From Clostridium cuniculi (lineage in GTDB: Bacteria; Bacillota; Clostridia; Clostridiales; Clostridiaceae), in the NCBI RefSeq assembly GCF_004353185.1, contig NZ_SMUS01000003.1, positions 1 to 64,000 on the forward strand: a stretch of DNA of 64,000 bases, read 5' to 3'. The notes under the pieces were generated by a model. The model was not told the DNA's origin. It saw nothing but the letters and a program-made list of their open reading frames with translations, and ran no database searches. This document shows, in pieces, positions 31,449 to 43,676 of this stretch. Numbering within the stretch: position 1 is the first letter of the stretch; every line of letters begins with the position of its first letter. Position numbers and translations under genes: made by a program.

Positions 31449-32264
31449 ATGGATGATGCAAAAGTAATTGAAATGATAAAGATAAATCCAATTATTATAA
31501 AAAATATAAGTAATCCTACAGAGGAAATGAAAAAAATAGCTATAGAAAAAGATGGACTTTTATTAAGATATATAAAAAATCCAACTATAGAAATGCAAGA
31601 GTTAGCTATGAAGAGTAATCCTAGGGCTATTGAGTTTATAGATAATCCTACAGAGGAAATGATGGTAGAGGCTATAAAGAATGGATGGAGTAATTTAAAT
31701 TATATTAAAAATCCTAGTAATGAAGTAATTAAATTAGCTATAGAACAAAGAGGATGGGCTATTAGATATGCTAAAAATCCTAATGAAGAGTTACAATTAT
31801 TAGCTGTAAGAAAAGATTACGATTCAATTAAATATATTAAAGAGCCTTATGAAAGTGTACAGGAAGCTGCTGTGAATATAAGTTATGATGCATTAAGATA
31901 TATTAATACGCCATGCTATAAAGCTGAAGTTGCAGCTATTAAGAATAATGAAGCAGCTGTAAAGTTTATAAACAATTTAGATAAAGATAAATTATTAAGT
32001 TTTTTAAAGGTTAATATTTTAGTAATTAGATATGTTACTAAAAGTATGTTAAATGAAATATCTCAAGATGAAATAAATGGGGTATTAATAGAGGTATTAT
32101 CAAAAGATGATGTAGAAGAAAAGTATGTGAGAGATTTCTTAAACTGTAGCATTATTGATAAAGAAAGTGATGTTATAGCTATTGATAAGATTATGTTTAT
32201 TTATAAATATGGAAGTAAGAAAGCAAAAAAAATTGCAGTGGATGAAAAACTAAAGATGATATAG
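31449..32264 (+). CDS. Tandem-repeat protein (DUF4116-like)
   Basis: The 271-residue protein is built from at least seven copies of a roughly 24-residue helical repeat of the form INPTxEMxxxAIxxxxxALRYIKNP (for example IKNPTIEMQELAMKSNPRAI). This matches the DUF4116-type helical repeat pattern and probably forms a curved protein-binding scaffold. No enzyme motif is visible. It lies 12 bases before the MoxR ATPase, so the three genes from here to 34817 form an operon and it may bring substrates to that machine. Confidence 0.75.
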   Translation: MDDAKVIEMIKINPIIIKNISNPTEEMKKIAIEKDGLLLRYIKNPTIEMQELAMKSNPRAIEFIDNPTEEMMVEAIKNGWSNLNYIKNPSNEVIKLAIEQRGWAIRYAKNPNEELQLLAVRKDYDSIKYIKEPYESVQEAAVNISYDALRYINTPCYKAEVAAIKNNEAAVKFINNLDKDKLLSFLKVNILVIRYVTKSMLNEISQDEINGVLIEVLSKDDVEEKYVRDFLNCSIIDKESDVIAIDKIMFIYKYGSKKAKKIAVDEKLKMI

Positions 32265-32276
32265 GGGGAAGGTAAA

Positions 32277-33407
32277 ATGAATTTTATAGATACATTAAGA
32301 AGTGTGGAGTTAGTATTAGCAACTGAAGAGGTTCCTTTAATAGTTGGTGAAAGTGGGATAGGAAAAACAGCTTTAGCTAATAAATTAGCAAAGGAAAATA
32401 ATTGGAGTTTAATAGTTATTGATGGAAATCTTCTTAAAGAAGGTGAAATAGGGGGATTACCTACAGTAGAATCATATATGTCTATGGATTCTACTGGGAA
32501 TAAGATTGAAAAGAAGACAACAATATATGCTGTACATACAAAGCTTAGAGAAATTGATGAAGAAATAGCTAAGGGGAATAAAGTACTTTTATTTATAGAT
32601 GAAATAAATCGTTGTGAGCATACAGTACAACAAGAACTTATGAACTTAATATTAAATAGAGAAATTAATGGATATAAATTGCATGATGATGTAAATATAT
32701 TAGCAGCAATGAATCCATCAGGAAAATATGGTTCAGATTTTGATTATCAAGTAGTTGATATGGATGCAGCCCAAGAAAATAGATTTGTATGGCTTAATAT
32801 GGAAAGTGATCATAAAGCTTGGTTAAAATGGGCAATGGAAGCTGGAATTGAGCAAAAGGTAATAGAGTTTATTGGAGTTTTCCCAGAATACTTACATAAG
32901 ATAAATGAAGATGATGTAAGAGCAACACCAAGAAGTTATGAAAGAGTATCTAAGGCTTTTAAGGTTTATAAAGATAAGAGAGATTCTATACCTAGAGCAG
33001 TATTTTTAAATGTTATAAAAGGTAATGTTGGAAAGGTTATAGCAGAAGAATTTATAAATTTTGTTGAATCAGACCATAGTCCTTTAATATCTTTTGATGA
33101 AGTTTTTCAAGGTGATACTCTAAGTGAAGAAGTTATAAATAAAGTTAAAAGTGAAAGTCATACTAGACTTTATTTAAGTGCAATGAATATCTTAAAGAGC
33201 TTAGAAGAAAACATAAAAAATAGTAATGACCAAGATGCTTATCATATTAATAGATTCATTGAGTTTTTAAAGGCGTATCCTGTAGATTTAATGGTAGGAA
33301 TTATGAAGGATATAAAAAGCAGTTATCCTGAAAGTTACAAAAGAGCTTTAGAAAATGAAGAGTTTGTAGAAAGTTATTTTGAAGCTTATAGTGCAATAAG
33401 GGGATAG
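32277..33407 (+). CDS. MoxR-type AAA+ ATPase
   Basis: The 376-residue protein has Walker A VGESGIGKTAL (22-32), Walker B LLFIDEINR (near 105) and the sensor region ILAAMNPSG. MoxR ATPases remodel or insert cofactors into partner proteins and are usually paired with a VWA-domain protein. That is the case here: the next gene starts three bases after this stop. Cytosolic. The C-terminal 100 residues are acidic and helical. Confidence 0.88.
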   Translation: MNFIDTLRSVELVLATEEVPLIVGESGIGKTALANKLAKENNWSLIVIDGNLLKEGEIGGLPTVESYMSMDSTGNKIEKKTTIYAVHTKLREIDEEIAKGNKVLLFIDEINRCEHTVQQELMNLILNREINGYKLHDDVNILAAMNPSGKYGSDFDYQVVDMDAAQENRFVWLNMESDHKAWLKWAMEAGIEQKVIEFIGVFPEYLHKINEDDVRATPRSYERVSKAFKVYKDKRDSIPRAVFLNVIKGNVGKVIAEEFINFVESDHSPLISFDEVFQGDTLSEEVINKVKSESHTRLYLSAMNILKSLEENIKNSNDQDAYHINRFIEFLKAYPVDLMVGIMKDIKSSYPESYKRALENEEFVESYFEAYSAIRG

Positions 33408-33410
33408 CAT

Positions 33411-34817
33411 ATGGAAAGTTATTTTGAAAAGTTAAAAAAGGAACTTTATATAAAGGCTGATAAAATAGTAAATAGTTCAGCTATGTTTAAGGCATTACGT
33501 GCTGGTGAAAAGTTTGATGTGGATATTCCTAAAGATTTTGAAGAGGAATTTTTTAAACTCATAGATAAAGTAAACTTAAGTCTTATGGAAGAAAAGGATA
33601 ATTTCTATGGCTATTTCTTATTTCAAATGGGAAGAGAAATACGCTTTGATATAAGTACTCCTACTGGTATAAATTTCAAAGGTGCTAAATATGTTATATA
33701 TTTTAATCCGATAATATTTTTACAGCTTAATATAAAACAAATGGAAAGTACTATTAAGCATGAAATTCATCATGTATTATCTATGCACTTAATAAGAGCT
33801 AAAGAATTAAAAGGTAAGTTTAGTACACTTGCTATTAACTTAGCTATGGATATAGTAGTAAATCAATATCTTAATAATTTACCACCATATGCAATTACTT
33901 TAAAAGGAATAAATTTAAAGTATGAGTTAAATCTTGAGCCTTATAATACCTTTGAATATTATGCAGAAAATATTCAAAATGTATTAAATGTGCTTGAAGA
34001 GGATGATGAAGGTGAGGAAGATGATAGCTGGGGAGAAGATACTGATAGTGGATTTGATCCAGAGAAAACTCATGATTTATGGGATGAAAATGAAGCCGTA
34101 GATGAAAAAATGCTTAAGGATTTTACTGAGAAGTTCATAAGTAATGCTGAAAAGGGGACAATTCCTCTTCATTTAGAAGGAATGATATCTGCCTTAAGAA
34201 AAAGTAAAGGAGAACTTCCTTGGAATTTATATCTTAAGAGATTAATGGGTACTGTAGAAAGTAATAAGAAAAAAACTATAACAAGAAGAAATAGAAGGCA
34301 GCCTAATAGATTAGATTTAAGAGGTGAACTTAGAAATCATAAGGCAGAAATAGCAGTTGCTATTGATATAAGTGGAAGCATTAGTGATGAGGAATTTAAG
34401 CAAGCTATTAAGGAAGTTCTGGCTATAGTAAAAAATTATAATCATGAAATAACTATAATAGAATGTGATAAAGAAGTTAAACGTGCATATAAAGCAAAAA
34501 ATATGAATGATATAAAAGAAAGATGTTCTTCTGGTGGAGGAACTAGATTTACACCTGTTTTTGAATATGCTAACAGTAAAAATATTAATTTACTAGTTTA
34601 TTTTACTGATGGTAAGGGTGAAGATAAATTACAAGTTAAACCTAGAGGATATAAAGTTTTATGGGTTATTTCAGGAAGAGGAGATAAGCTTTCATTAAAG
34701 GAACCTTATGGTGTAGTTAAAAAGCTTAGCAAAGTTGAAGTAAAAGATACTATAGTGGATATGAAAGATGTTAGAAATGACGGATATTCAATGAATAATC
34801 AAGAGCCAATTTTTTAA
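33411..34817 (+). CDS. Metallopeptidase-like plus VWA-like protein (DUF2201 type)
   Basis: The 468-residue protein has two halves. The N-terminal half contains KHEIHHVLSMH, a zinc-type HExxH motif (His117, Glu118, His121). An acidic linker follows (about 195-225). The C-terminal VWA-like half carries AIDISGSIS with an intact DxSxS metal site (Asp319, Ser321, Ser323) and GGGTRFTP. This is the DUF2201_N + DUF2201 layout. It is coupled to the MoxR ATPase. The substrate is unknown; an ATPase-activated protease or chaperone is the natural inference. Confidence 0.85.
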   Translation: MESYFEKLKKELYIKADKIVNSSAMFKALRAGEKFDVDIPKDFEEEFFKLIDKVNLSLMEEKDNFYGYFLFQMGREIRFDISTPTGINFKGAKYVIYFNPIIFLQLNIKQMESTIKHEIHHVLSMHLIRAKELKGKFSTLAINLAMDIVVNQYLNNLPPYAITLKGINLKYELNLEPYNTFEYYAENIQNVLNVLEEDDEGEEDDSWGEDTDSGFDPEKTHDLWDENEAVDEKMLKDFTEKFISNAEKGTIPLHLEGMISALRKSKGELPWNLYLKRLMGTVESNKKKTITRRNRRQPNRLDLRGELRNHKAEIAVAIDISGSISDEEFKQAIKEVLAIVKNYNHEITIIECDKEVKRAYKAKNMNDIKERCSSGGGTRFTPVFEYANSKNINLLVYFTDGKGEDKLQVKPRGYKVLWVISGRGDKLSLKEPYGVVKKLSKVEVKDTIVDMKDVRNDGYSMNNQEPIF

Positions 34818-34898
34818 TATGATAAAGGCAATTCTGTTGATGGAGCAACAGTAATTTAATATAATATAAATTAGATATAATGAAATTAGTGTAAAAAT

Positions 34899-34930
34899 AA
34901 GATTGTACCAAATAAGGTGCAATCTTATTT
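34899..34930 (+). terminator. Hairpin after the MoxR-VWA operon
   Basis: AAGATTGTACC (34899-34909) and GGTGCAATCTT (34916-34926) pair, with ATTTA after. It ends ten bases before the next gene's GGAGG, so it could be a terminator or a leader hairpin for that gene. Confidence 0.6.
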
Positions 34931-34947
34931 AATTTGGAGGATTTACT

Positions 34948-35865
34948 TTGGAAAAGACATACATGTTTGATAACTATATATCTATAGGACGTAACTTTAT
35001 GACTGAAAAGAACTATTTAAAAGCTCTAAAGTTTTTTAAGAAGGCATATAATTGTCCGGAAGGAAAAGATGACATAGATTTAATATTAGATTTAGCATTT
35101 CTTTATGATAAAATAGCACATTTTGATTTGGCTGAAAAAATGTATAGAAGAGTATTAGAATTAGATGAAACTAATGCTATAGCCTATTATGGATTAGGTA
35201 TAATTTATGATGATGATGAATTATATGAAGAAGCTATTGAGTATTATAAGAAAGCTATAAAATATGATGAAAAATATGAAAAAGCATACTTCTTTCTAGC
35301 TAATGCTTATGATGAATTAGGGAATAAAGAAGAGGCAATAAAAAATTATAAAGAGGTATTAAAGCTAAATTCAAAGGATTTATGGGCAAATGCTAATTTA
35401 GGATGTATTTATGATGAATTAGGAGATACTAAATTAGCTTTAGAATATATGGAAAAAGCACTTGAAATAGATAAAAATCATTTTAGAATACTATTTAATA
35501 TGGGAGTATTTAATAAAAAGTTAGGTAACTTAGAGTTATCAGAAGAGTATTATAAGAAATCAATAGAAGAAAATCCTTATTATCCATATAGTTATTTAAA
35601 TTATGCAGTAATGTATAGAGAAAAAGAAGATTACTATAGAGCCATTGAAATAATAAATGAAGGTATCTTAGAAAATGAAGATGAAGGGTTTTTATATTAT
35701 AATAGAGCTTGCTTTTATGTAGGTATAAATAAGTTAGAGTTAGCATTGGAAGATGTTATTAAATCAATAGAGTTAAATGATTTCTTTGAAGAGTATATGA
35801 AGGAAGATGAAGAACTTGATGCTATAAGAGGGTTGGAAAGATATAAAGAAATATTTGAAAAATAA
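34948..35865 (+). CDS. Tetratricopeptide repeat protein
   Basis: The 305-residue protein consists of about seven TPR units of 34 residues from residue 10 to 275; typical ones include AIAYYGLGIIYDDDELYEEA and AYFFLANAYDELGNKEEAI. No signal peptide or enzyme domain is visible. TTG start at 34948 with GGAGG eight bases before. It probably acts as a protein-protein scaffold; its closeness to the MoxR-VWA operon may be functional but a hairpin separates them. Confidence 0.85.
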   Translation: MEKTYMFDNYISIGRNFMTEKNYLKALKFFKKAYNCPEGKDDIDLILDLAFLYDKIAHFDLAEKMYRRVLELDETNAIAYYGLGIIYDDDELYEEAIEYYKKAIKYDEKYEKAYFFLANAYDELGNKEEAIKNYKEVLKLNSKDLWANANLGCIYDELGDTKLALEYMEKALEIDKNHFRILFNMGVFNKKLGNLELSEEYYKKSIEENPYYPYSYLNYAVMYREKEDYYRAIEIINEGILENEDEGFLYYNRACFYVGINKLELALEDVIKSIELNDFFEEYMKEDEELDAIRGLERYKEIFEK

Positions 35866-35935
35866 TTTGACAGATTTATTGGTAATGTTTATATGAAATA
35901 TATGAAAAAATATTAAAATTTTACAAAGTAAACAT

Positions 35936-35964
35936 TTGCAATAACATGAAATTTATGATAATAT
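35936..35964 (+). promoter_or_regulatory. Promoter of the second licT gene
   Basis: The -35 TTGCAA (35936-35941) and -10 TAATAT (35959-35964) are 17 bases apart, and the RAT starts 30 bases later. Confidence 0.5.
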
Positions 35965-35994
35965 TAAATTATAGAAATGAATATTAGTGTACAT

Positions 35995-36101
35995 GGGATA
36001 GTGATTGTGCATTCAAGCTAAACCTACACAAATTTAATTATGGTATATTATGTTATTTTTTACATTGATATATTATGATTATTTTGTGTAGGATTTTTTA
36101 T
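35995..36101 (+). promoter_or_regulatory. RAT antiterminator and terminator before second licT
   Basis: Positions 35995-36024 form a divergent RAT: GGGATAGTGATTGTGC followed by ATTCAAGCTAAACC. Its last bases overlap the terminator arm CCTACACAAA (36023-36032), which pairs with TTTGTGTAGG (36083-36092), followed by ATTTTTT. The RAT sequence differs clearly from those of the first cassette, which would limit cross-talk. Confidence 0.78.
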
Positions 36102-36125
36102 GTTAAAAAAGAAAGAGGTGATTAT

Positions 36126-36968
36126 TTGTTAATTCATAAAATACTTAATAATAATGTTGTTGTAATTTTGGGAAAAAATGATGAAGAACAAATAGTTATG
36201 GGTAAAGGAATTGCATATAAGAAAAAGATTGGGGATTATATAGATGATAATATTATAGATAAGGTTTTTACTTTAACAGACAAAAATTCATCTAATAAAT
36301 TTACTGATATATTAAAGGAATTATCTCTTGAATATATAGAAATTGCTGATGAAATTATAAAATATGCAACAGAAAAGCTAGATAAAAAATTGAATGAAAA
36401 TGTTATTATACCATTAAGTGATCACATACAAACTGCTGTAGAAAGACATCTTGATGGAATAAATATGAAAAATGTTTTATTATGGGATATTAAAAGATTT
36501 TATCGTGAAGAATTTAATATTGGATTAGAAGCATTAAAGATAATAGAAAGAAAATTAAATGTTTCATTACCAGAAGATGAGGCAGGCTTTATTGCAATTC
36601 ATATTGTAAATAGTTTAACTAATGAGTGTTCGGAGAATATTTATGATATAACTAAAATTATGCAAGAAGTAGTGAATATAGTGAAGTATTGCCTAAAAAC
36701 AGGTATTGACGAAGAATCTGGATACTACTATAGATTTGTAACACATATAAAGTACTTTGCACAAAGACTTATAAGTGGAAAAACATATGAAGATGAAAAT
36801 GATGATAATTTATTAGAAATAATAAAGGTCAAATATGCAGAAGCATATAAATGTGTTGAAAGAATTAGTGAGTTTATTAATAAAAAATATAAATATGTAA
36901 TTTTAAATGAAGAAAAAGTATATTTAACAATTCATATTGCAAAAATTATGAGTAAACAAGCTAATTAA
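36126..36968 (+). CDS. LicT/BglG-family antiterminator, second copy
   Basis: The 280-residue protein has the same layout as the first LicT: a CAT RNA-binding domain (contains GKGIAYKKKIGDYI), PRD1 (about 65-170) with LSDHIQTAVERH, and PRD2. The likely start is TTG at 36126 behind AGAGGTG, matching the TTG start of its paralogue; an upstream ATG at 36075 lies within the terminator hairpin. It heads the second beta-glucoside cassette and probably controls its own RAT and the one before the permease. Confidence 0.9.
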   Translation: MLIHKILNNNVVVILGKNDEEQIVMGKGIAYKKKIGDYIDDNIIDKVFTLTDKNSSNKFTDILKELSLEYIEIADEIIKYATEKLDKKLNENVIIPLSDHIQTAVERHLDGINMKNVLLWDIKRFYREEFNIGLEALKIIERKLNVSLPEDEAGFIAIHIVNSLTNECSENIYDITKIMQEVVNIVKYCLKTGIDEESGYYYRFVTHIKYFAQRLISGKTYEDENDDNLLEIIKVKYAEAYKCVERISEFINKKYKYVILNEEKVYLTIHIAKIMSKQAN

Positions 36969-36987
36969 ATATATATAAATTTAAAAT

Positions 36988-40441
<3,454 letters not shown>

Positions 40442-40445
40442 TATT

Positions 40446-40486
40446 AAAAATGAGCTGTAGATATGATAAATTACAGCTCATTTTTA
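40446..40486. terminator. Bidirectional terminator between GH1 and AraC genes
   Basis: AAAAATGAGCTGTA and TACAGCTCATTTTT pair around a 12-nt loop. A and T runs flank both sides, serving the two convergent genes. Confidence 0.92.
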
Positions 40487-40491
40487 ATTTA

Positions 40492-41163
40492 TCAGTTTTT
40501 TATATCTAGAATTTTAGTTTTATTTTTCATATTTTTATATTCTAATGGGGTTATACCAATAACCTTTTTAAATAGTCGACAAAAGTATGAGTAATTATTA
40601 AAGCCACAACATAATGAAACTTCAACTAAAGAAAATTGTGGGTCTAATAATAGATGTTTTGCAGCAGTTATTTTTCTTAAATTTACATATTCGCTAAAAG
40701 TACAATTTGTATAATTTTTAAAAACTCTACAAAAATAAGTTTTATTCATATTTACAATAGAGCAAATATCATTTAAAGAAATATTTTCATCTATATGTTT
40801 ATGAATATAATAAATAGCTTTTCTAATTTCAGGATGAGGATACTTTTCACCTAAATAATCTTTACAATAGCTATAAGAATTTATTATTTTATGGCCAGTG
40901 AGTAATAAAGAAGATAGATTACAACTATCAAAATTTTCTTTAGTATTTTTAAAACAACATTTGTGTAAAGAAATTCCCTCTTTAACAAGAATATAATTAT
41001 AAATACTAAAGTTAAGAGATGAAATAAAGGTATCACAATGCTTAAAACCGGTAGTTTCTATAAGACTTTTTAAATTTTTATCAAATAGTTTAAGTGCTAG
41101 GTTGGTATTTCCACAGTATACTAATGAGCAAATATGAAGATGATTTATTGTATTTTTTTCCAT
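40492..41163 (-). CDS. AraC-family transcriptional regulator
   Basis: The 223-residue protein has a C-terminal AraC DNA-binding domain (about 112-215) with two helix-turn-helix units: ISLNDICSIVNMNKTYFCRV and SLVEVSLCCGFNNYSYFCRL. The short N-terminal half is cysteine-containing and unlike sugar-binding cupins. It is divergent from the nitrogenase-like operon, with only 145 bases between. AraC regulators next to iron transport operons often respond to the imported chelate, so it is a candidate second regulator beside Fur. Confidence 0.88.
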   Translation of the reverse strand: MEKNTINHLHICSLVYCGNTNLALKLFDKNLKSLIETTGFKHCDTFISSLNFSIYNYILVKEGISLHKCCFKNTKENFDSCNLSSLLLTGHKIINSYSYCKDYLGEKYPHPEIRKAIYYIHKHIDENISLNDICSIVNMNKTYFCRVFKNYTNCTFSEYVNLRKITAAKHLLLDPQFSLVEVSLCCGFNNYSYFCRLFKKVIGITPLEYKNMKNKTKILDIKN

Positions 41164-41276
41164 AAAATTCCCCTTACCTTAAAATTTGATTTAAAAAAAG
41201 TGTAAAATAATTAAAAAACAAGAGAATATAGTTAAAGACTACCTAATTATACCATGATACAATTATAAAGTAAAAA

Positions 41277-41291
41277 TGATAATCATTATCA
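41277..41291. promoter_or_regulatory. Fur box
   Basis: TGATAATCATTATCA is an exact 7-1-7 inverted repeat and matches the consensus TGATAATNATTATCA of Firmicute Fur. It lies 18-32 bases before the flavodoxin start, so Fur-Fe(II) would repress the operon when iron is plentiful. Confidence 0.88.
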
Positions 41292-41308
41292 ATTAAGAAG
41301 GGGAGAAT

Positions 41309-41827
41309 ATGAATATTTTAATTGCTTATTCAAGTAAAACAGGAAACACTAAAAAATTAGCTATGGGTATTTACAATAATATATATGAAGAATGCGGTCT
41401 TAATGTATCAATAAAGCCTGTTGATGAGGTTAAATGTATAGAAGATTATGATGCTATATTAATTGGATATTGGGTAGATAAGGGTGGTCCTAATAAGGAG
41501 ACTAAAGAATTTATGAAAAGGATTAAAAATAAAAAAGTGGGTATATTTGCTACATTAGGTGCATATCCAGATTCAAATCATGGATTCAATAGTTTAGTTA
41601 AAGGAGAAGATCTTTTAAAAGAAAATAATGAAATAATAGGAAAATATATTTGTCAGGGAGCGGTTGATTCTAATTTAATTGAGGCTTTCAAAAAGTTAGA
41701 TTCTAATAATTATCATGCTATAACAGATGAAAAATTAAGAAGATATAAAATTGCTAAGCTTCATCCTAATGAAGCTGAAATATTAAGTGCATCTATATTA
41801 TTTAAAGAAAGATTAACAATAGTTTAG
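41309..41827 (+). CDS. Flavodoxin-family protein
   Basis: The 172-residue protein begins [18 protein letters not shown], the FMN phosphate-binding loop of flavodoxins (SSKTGNT, 8-14). The second flavin loop region includes [10 protein letters not shown], characteristic of the BilS/flavodoxin-3 type rather than classical flavodoxin. As first gene of the Fur-controlled operon, it is the likely electron donor to the NifH-like protein. Cytosolic. Confidence 0.88.
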   Translation: MNILIAYSSKTGNTKKLAMGIYNNIYEECGLNVSIKPVDEVKCIEDYDAILIGYWVDKGGPNKETKEFMKRIKNKKVGIFATLGAYPDSNHGFNSLVKGEDLLKENNEIIGKYICQGAVDSNLIEAFKKLDSNNYHAITDEKLRRYKIAKLHPNEAEILSASILFKERLTIV

Positions 41828-41838
41828 GGGGAGTAATT

Positions 41839-42597
41839 GTGGAAGATAAAAAAATTCGTAAGATTGCTATATATGGAAAAGGTGGTATTGGAAAATCAAC
41901 TACAACATCTAATTTATCAGCAGCATTATCTCAATTAGGTCTAAAAGTTATGCAAATAGGATGTGATCCTAAAGCTGATTCAACTAAAAATCTTATGGGT
42001 GGGAAAAGAATTCCAACTGTTTTAGAGCAACTTAAGGAAAAGGGAGATAACTTATCATTAGAGGATATAGTTTTTTCAGGTTATAACGGAGTGTTATGTG
42101 TAGAGTCTGGAGGTCCTACACCAGGAATAGGATGTGCTGGAAGAGGGATTATATCAGCTTTTGAAAAGTTAGAAGAATTAGAAGCTTTTGAAACATATAA
42201 GCCAGATATTGTCTTATATGATGTTCTTGGAGATGTAGTATGCGGTGGTTTTGCAATGCCTATAAGAGGAGGATATGCAGAGGAAGTATATATTGTATCA
42301 TCTGGTGAAATGATGTCTCTATATGCTGCATCAAATATTAGCTCAGCTATTAAAAATTTCAGAAGTAGAGGATATGCAGAATTAAAAGGATTAATATTAA
42401 ATTCGAAAAATATAGAAAATGAAATTAGTATTGTGGAACAAGCAGTAGAAGAAATAAAGACAAAAATAGTTCACGTAATACCAAGAAGTGGAGAAATTCA
42501 GCTTGCAGAAAATGCTGGAGGAACAGTATTTGAGTTTTTAGAAGAATCAGAAATGAAAGAAGTATATATAGAATTAGCAAATAAAATTATTGCGTAA
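41839..42597 (+). CDS. NifH-like ATP-dependent reductase
   Basis: The 252-residue protein has the P-loop [13 protein letters not shown] (13-25) and both cysteines that hold the bridging [4Fe-4S] cluster of nitrogenase iron protein: Cys99 in GIGCAGRG and Cys135 in [13 protein letters not shown]. The family passes electrons with ATP hydrolysis to a two-subunit partner (nitrogenase, protochlorophyllide or chlorophyllide reductase, CfbD). GTG start with AGGGGGAG before it. The partner subunits are the last two genes of the operon. Confidence 0.92.
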   Translation: MEDKKIRKIAIYGKGGIGKSTTTSNLSAALSQLGLKVMQIGCDPKADSTKNLMGGKRIPTVLEQLKEKGDNLSLEDIVFSGYNGVLCVESGGPTPGIGCAGRGIISAFEKLEELEAFETYKPDIVLYDVLGDVVCGGFAMPIRGGYAEEVYIVSSGEMMSLYAASNISSAIKNFRSRGYAELKGLILNSKNIENEISIVEQAVEEIKTKIVHVIPRSGEIQLAENAGGTVFEFLEESEMKEVYIELANKIIA

Positions 42598-42631
42598 AAT
42601 TAAAGGTTATGAAAATAGGGGGATTTATATT

Positions 42632-43651
42632 ATGATAAGTAAAAAAACAAGAGTATTAGTAATGGGTATTTCAACAATTTTAATGATAGGGATGCTTGCA
42701 GGTTGCTCAGCAAAAAGTACAGGAGTAGCAGGAGCTAACGATTCTGAAGTAGTAGCTTCTGAAGATAGTGTAGAGAAAGAATTTAGATTAGAGTATACAG
42801 AAATAATGAAACAACAAGGTTTTACAGAGGATGTAGTATTAGAAAGTAAACCAGAGAGAGTAGTTTGTGTATCAACATCAACAACACCTTTATTATTTGA
42901 AGTAGGTGCATCACTTGTTGGAATTCCAACATCAACAGTTTTTGAAACGCCTAGTGATTATACTGGAGAAAAATTACAATCACTTATGTCTGATGATTTT
43001 AATATAGAAACAGTTGTTGCTCTTAATCCAGATTTAGTTATAATTCCATCTTCATCTAAAGAACAATATGGAGATGCTTTAGAATCATCAAATATTCCAG
43101 TTTATTATACAAATAGTGGACATTCAGCAACATATGAATCTGTAGTTCAAGAAGCAGAAGTAATTATAAATGCTTTTGGGAAGGACTCAGAAAATGCAAA
43201 GAAGGTATTACAATCATTTGATGATTTAGATAAAAAGATGGAGGAAAGTAAGAAAGCATTAGAAGGAAAAACAGTTATGATAATTGCTACAACTGAATAT
43301 ATACAATCAAAAAGTGGTACTGCTGGGTCTATGGCAGATATGATAGGTCTAACTAATGTATATGAGAATGAACAAGCTGGAATGGTTCCTCTTGATCAGG
43401 AGACTACTCTTGGATACAATCCAGACGTTATATTAGCAATAGGAAGCAGTATGTCAGAAGAAGATAATAAAGCAGTTTTTGAAGCGGCATTTGCTGAAAA
43501 TAGTGAATATTGGGGAAGTTTTGAAGCAATAAAGAATAATAAGGTTATTTATTTACCATCAAGCTATATGCCAAGTACAGGGATAGGTGTAGTAAAGCAA
43601 ATATCAGATCTTATAGATTTTGTTTATGAAAAGCTAGAAATTAATAATTAA
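42632..43651 (+). CDS. Iron-chelate/tetrapyrrole-type ABC binding lipoprotein
   Basis: The 339-residue protein has a lipoprotein signal ending LAGC (Cys25) and two lobes of the FecB/BtuF/IsdE class III binding-protein fold. PERVVCVSTSTTPLLFEVG and NPDLVIIPSS are typical of the N-lobe. The ATG at 42632 follows AGGGGG; an upstream in-frame start overlaps the previous gene and lacks a signal sequence. It captures a metal chelate outside the cell for the permease that follows. The ligand could be a siderophore, heme or corrinoid. Confidence 0.9.
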   Translation: MISKKTRVLVMGISTILMIGMLAGCSAKSTGVAGANDSEVVASEDSVEKEFRLEYTEIMKQQGFTEDVVLESKPERVVCVSTSTTPLLFEVGASLVGIPTSTVFETPSDYTGEKLQSLMSDDFNIETVVALNPDLVIIPSSSKEQYGDALESSNIPVYYTNSGHSATYESVVQEAEVIINAFGKDSENAKKVLQSFDDLDKKMEESKKALEGKTVMIIATTEYIQSKSGTAGSMADMIGLTNVYENEQAGMVPLDQETTLGYNPDVILAIGSSMSEEDNKAVFEAAFAENSEYWGSFEAIKNNKVIYLPSSYMPSTGIGVVKQISDLIDFVYEKLEINN

Positions 43652-43676
43652 TTAAATAAAGAAGTAGGAGTAATAG

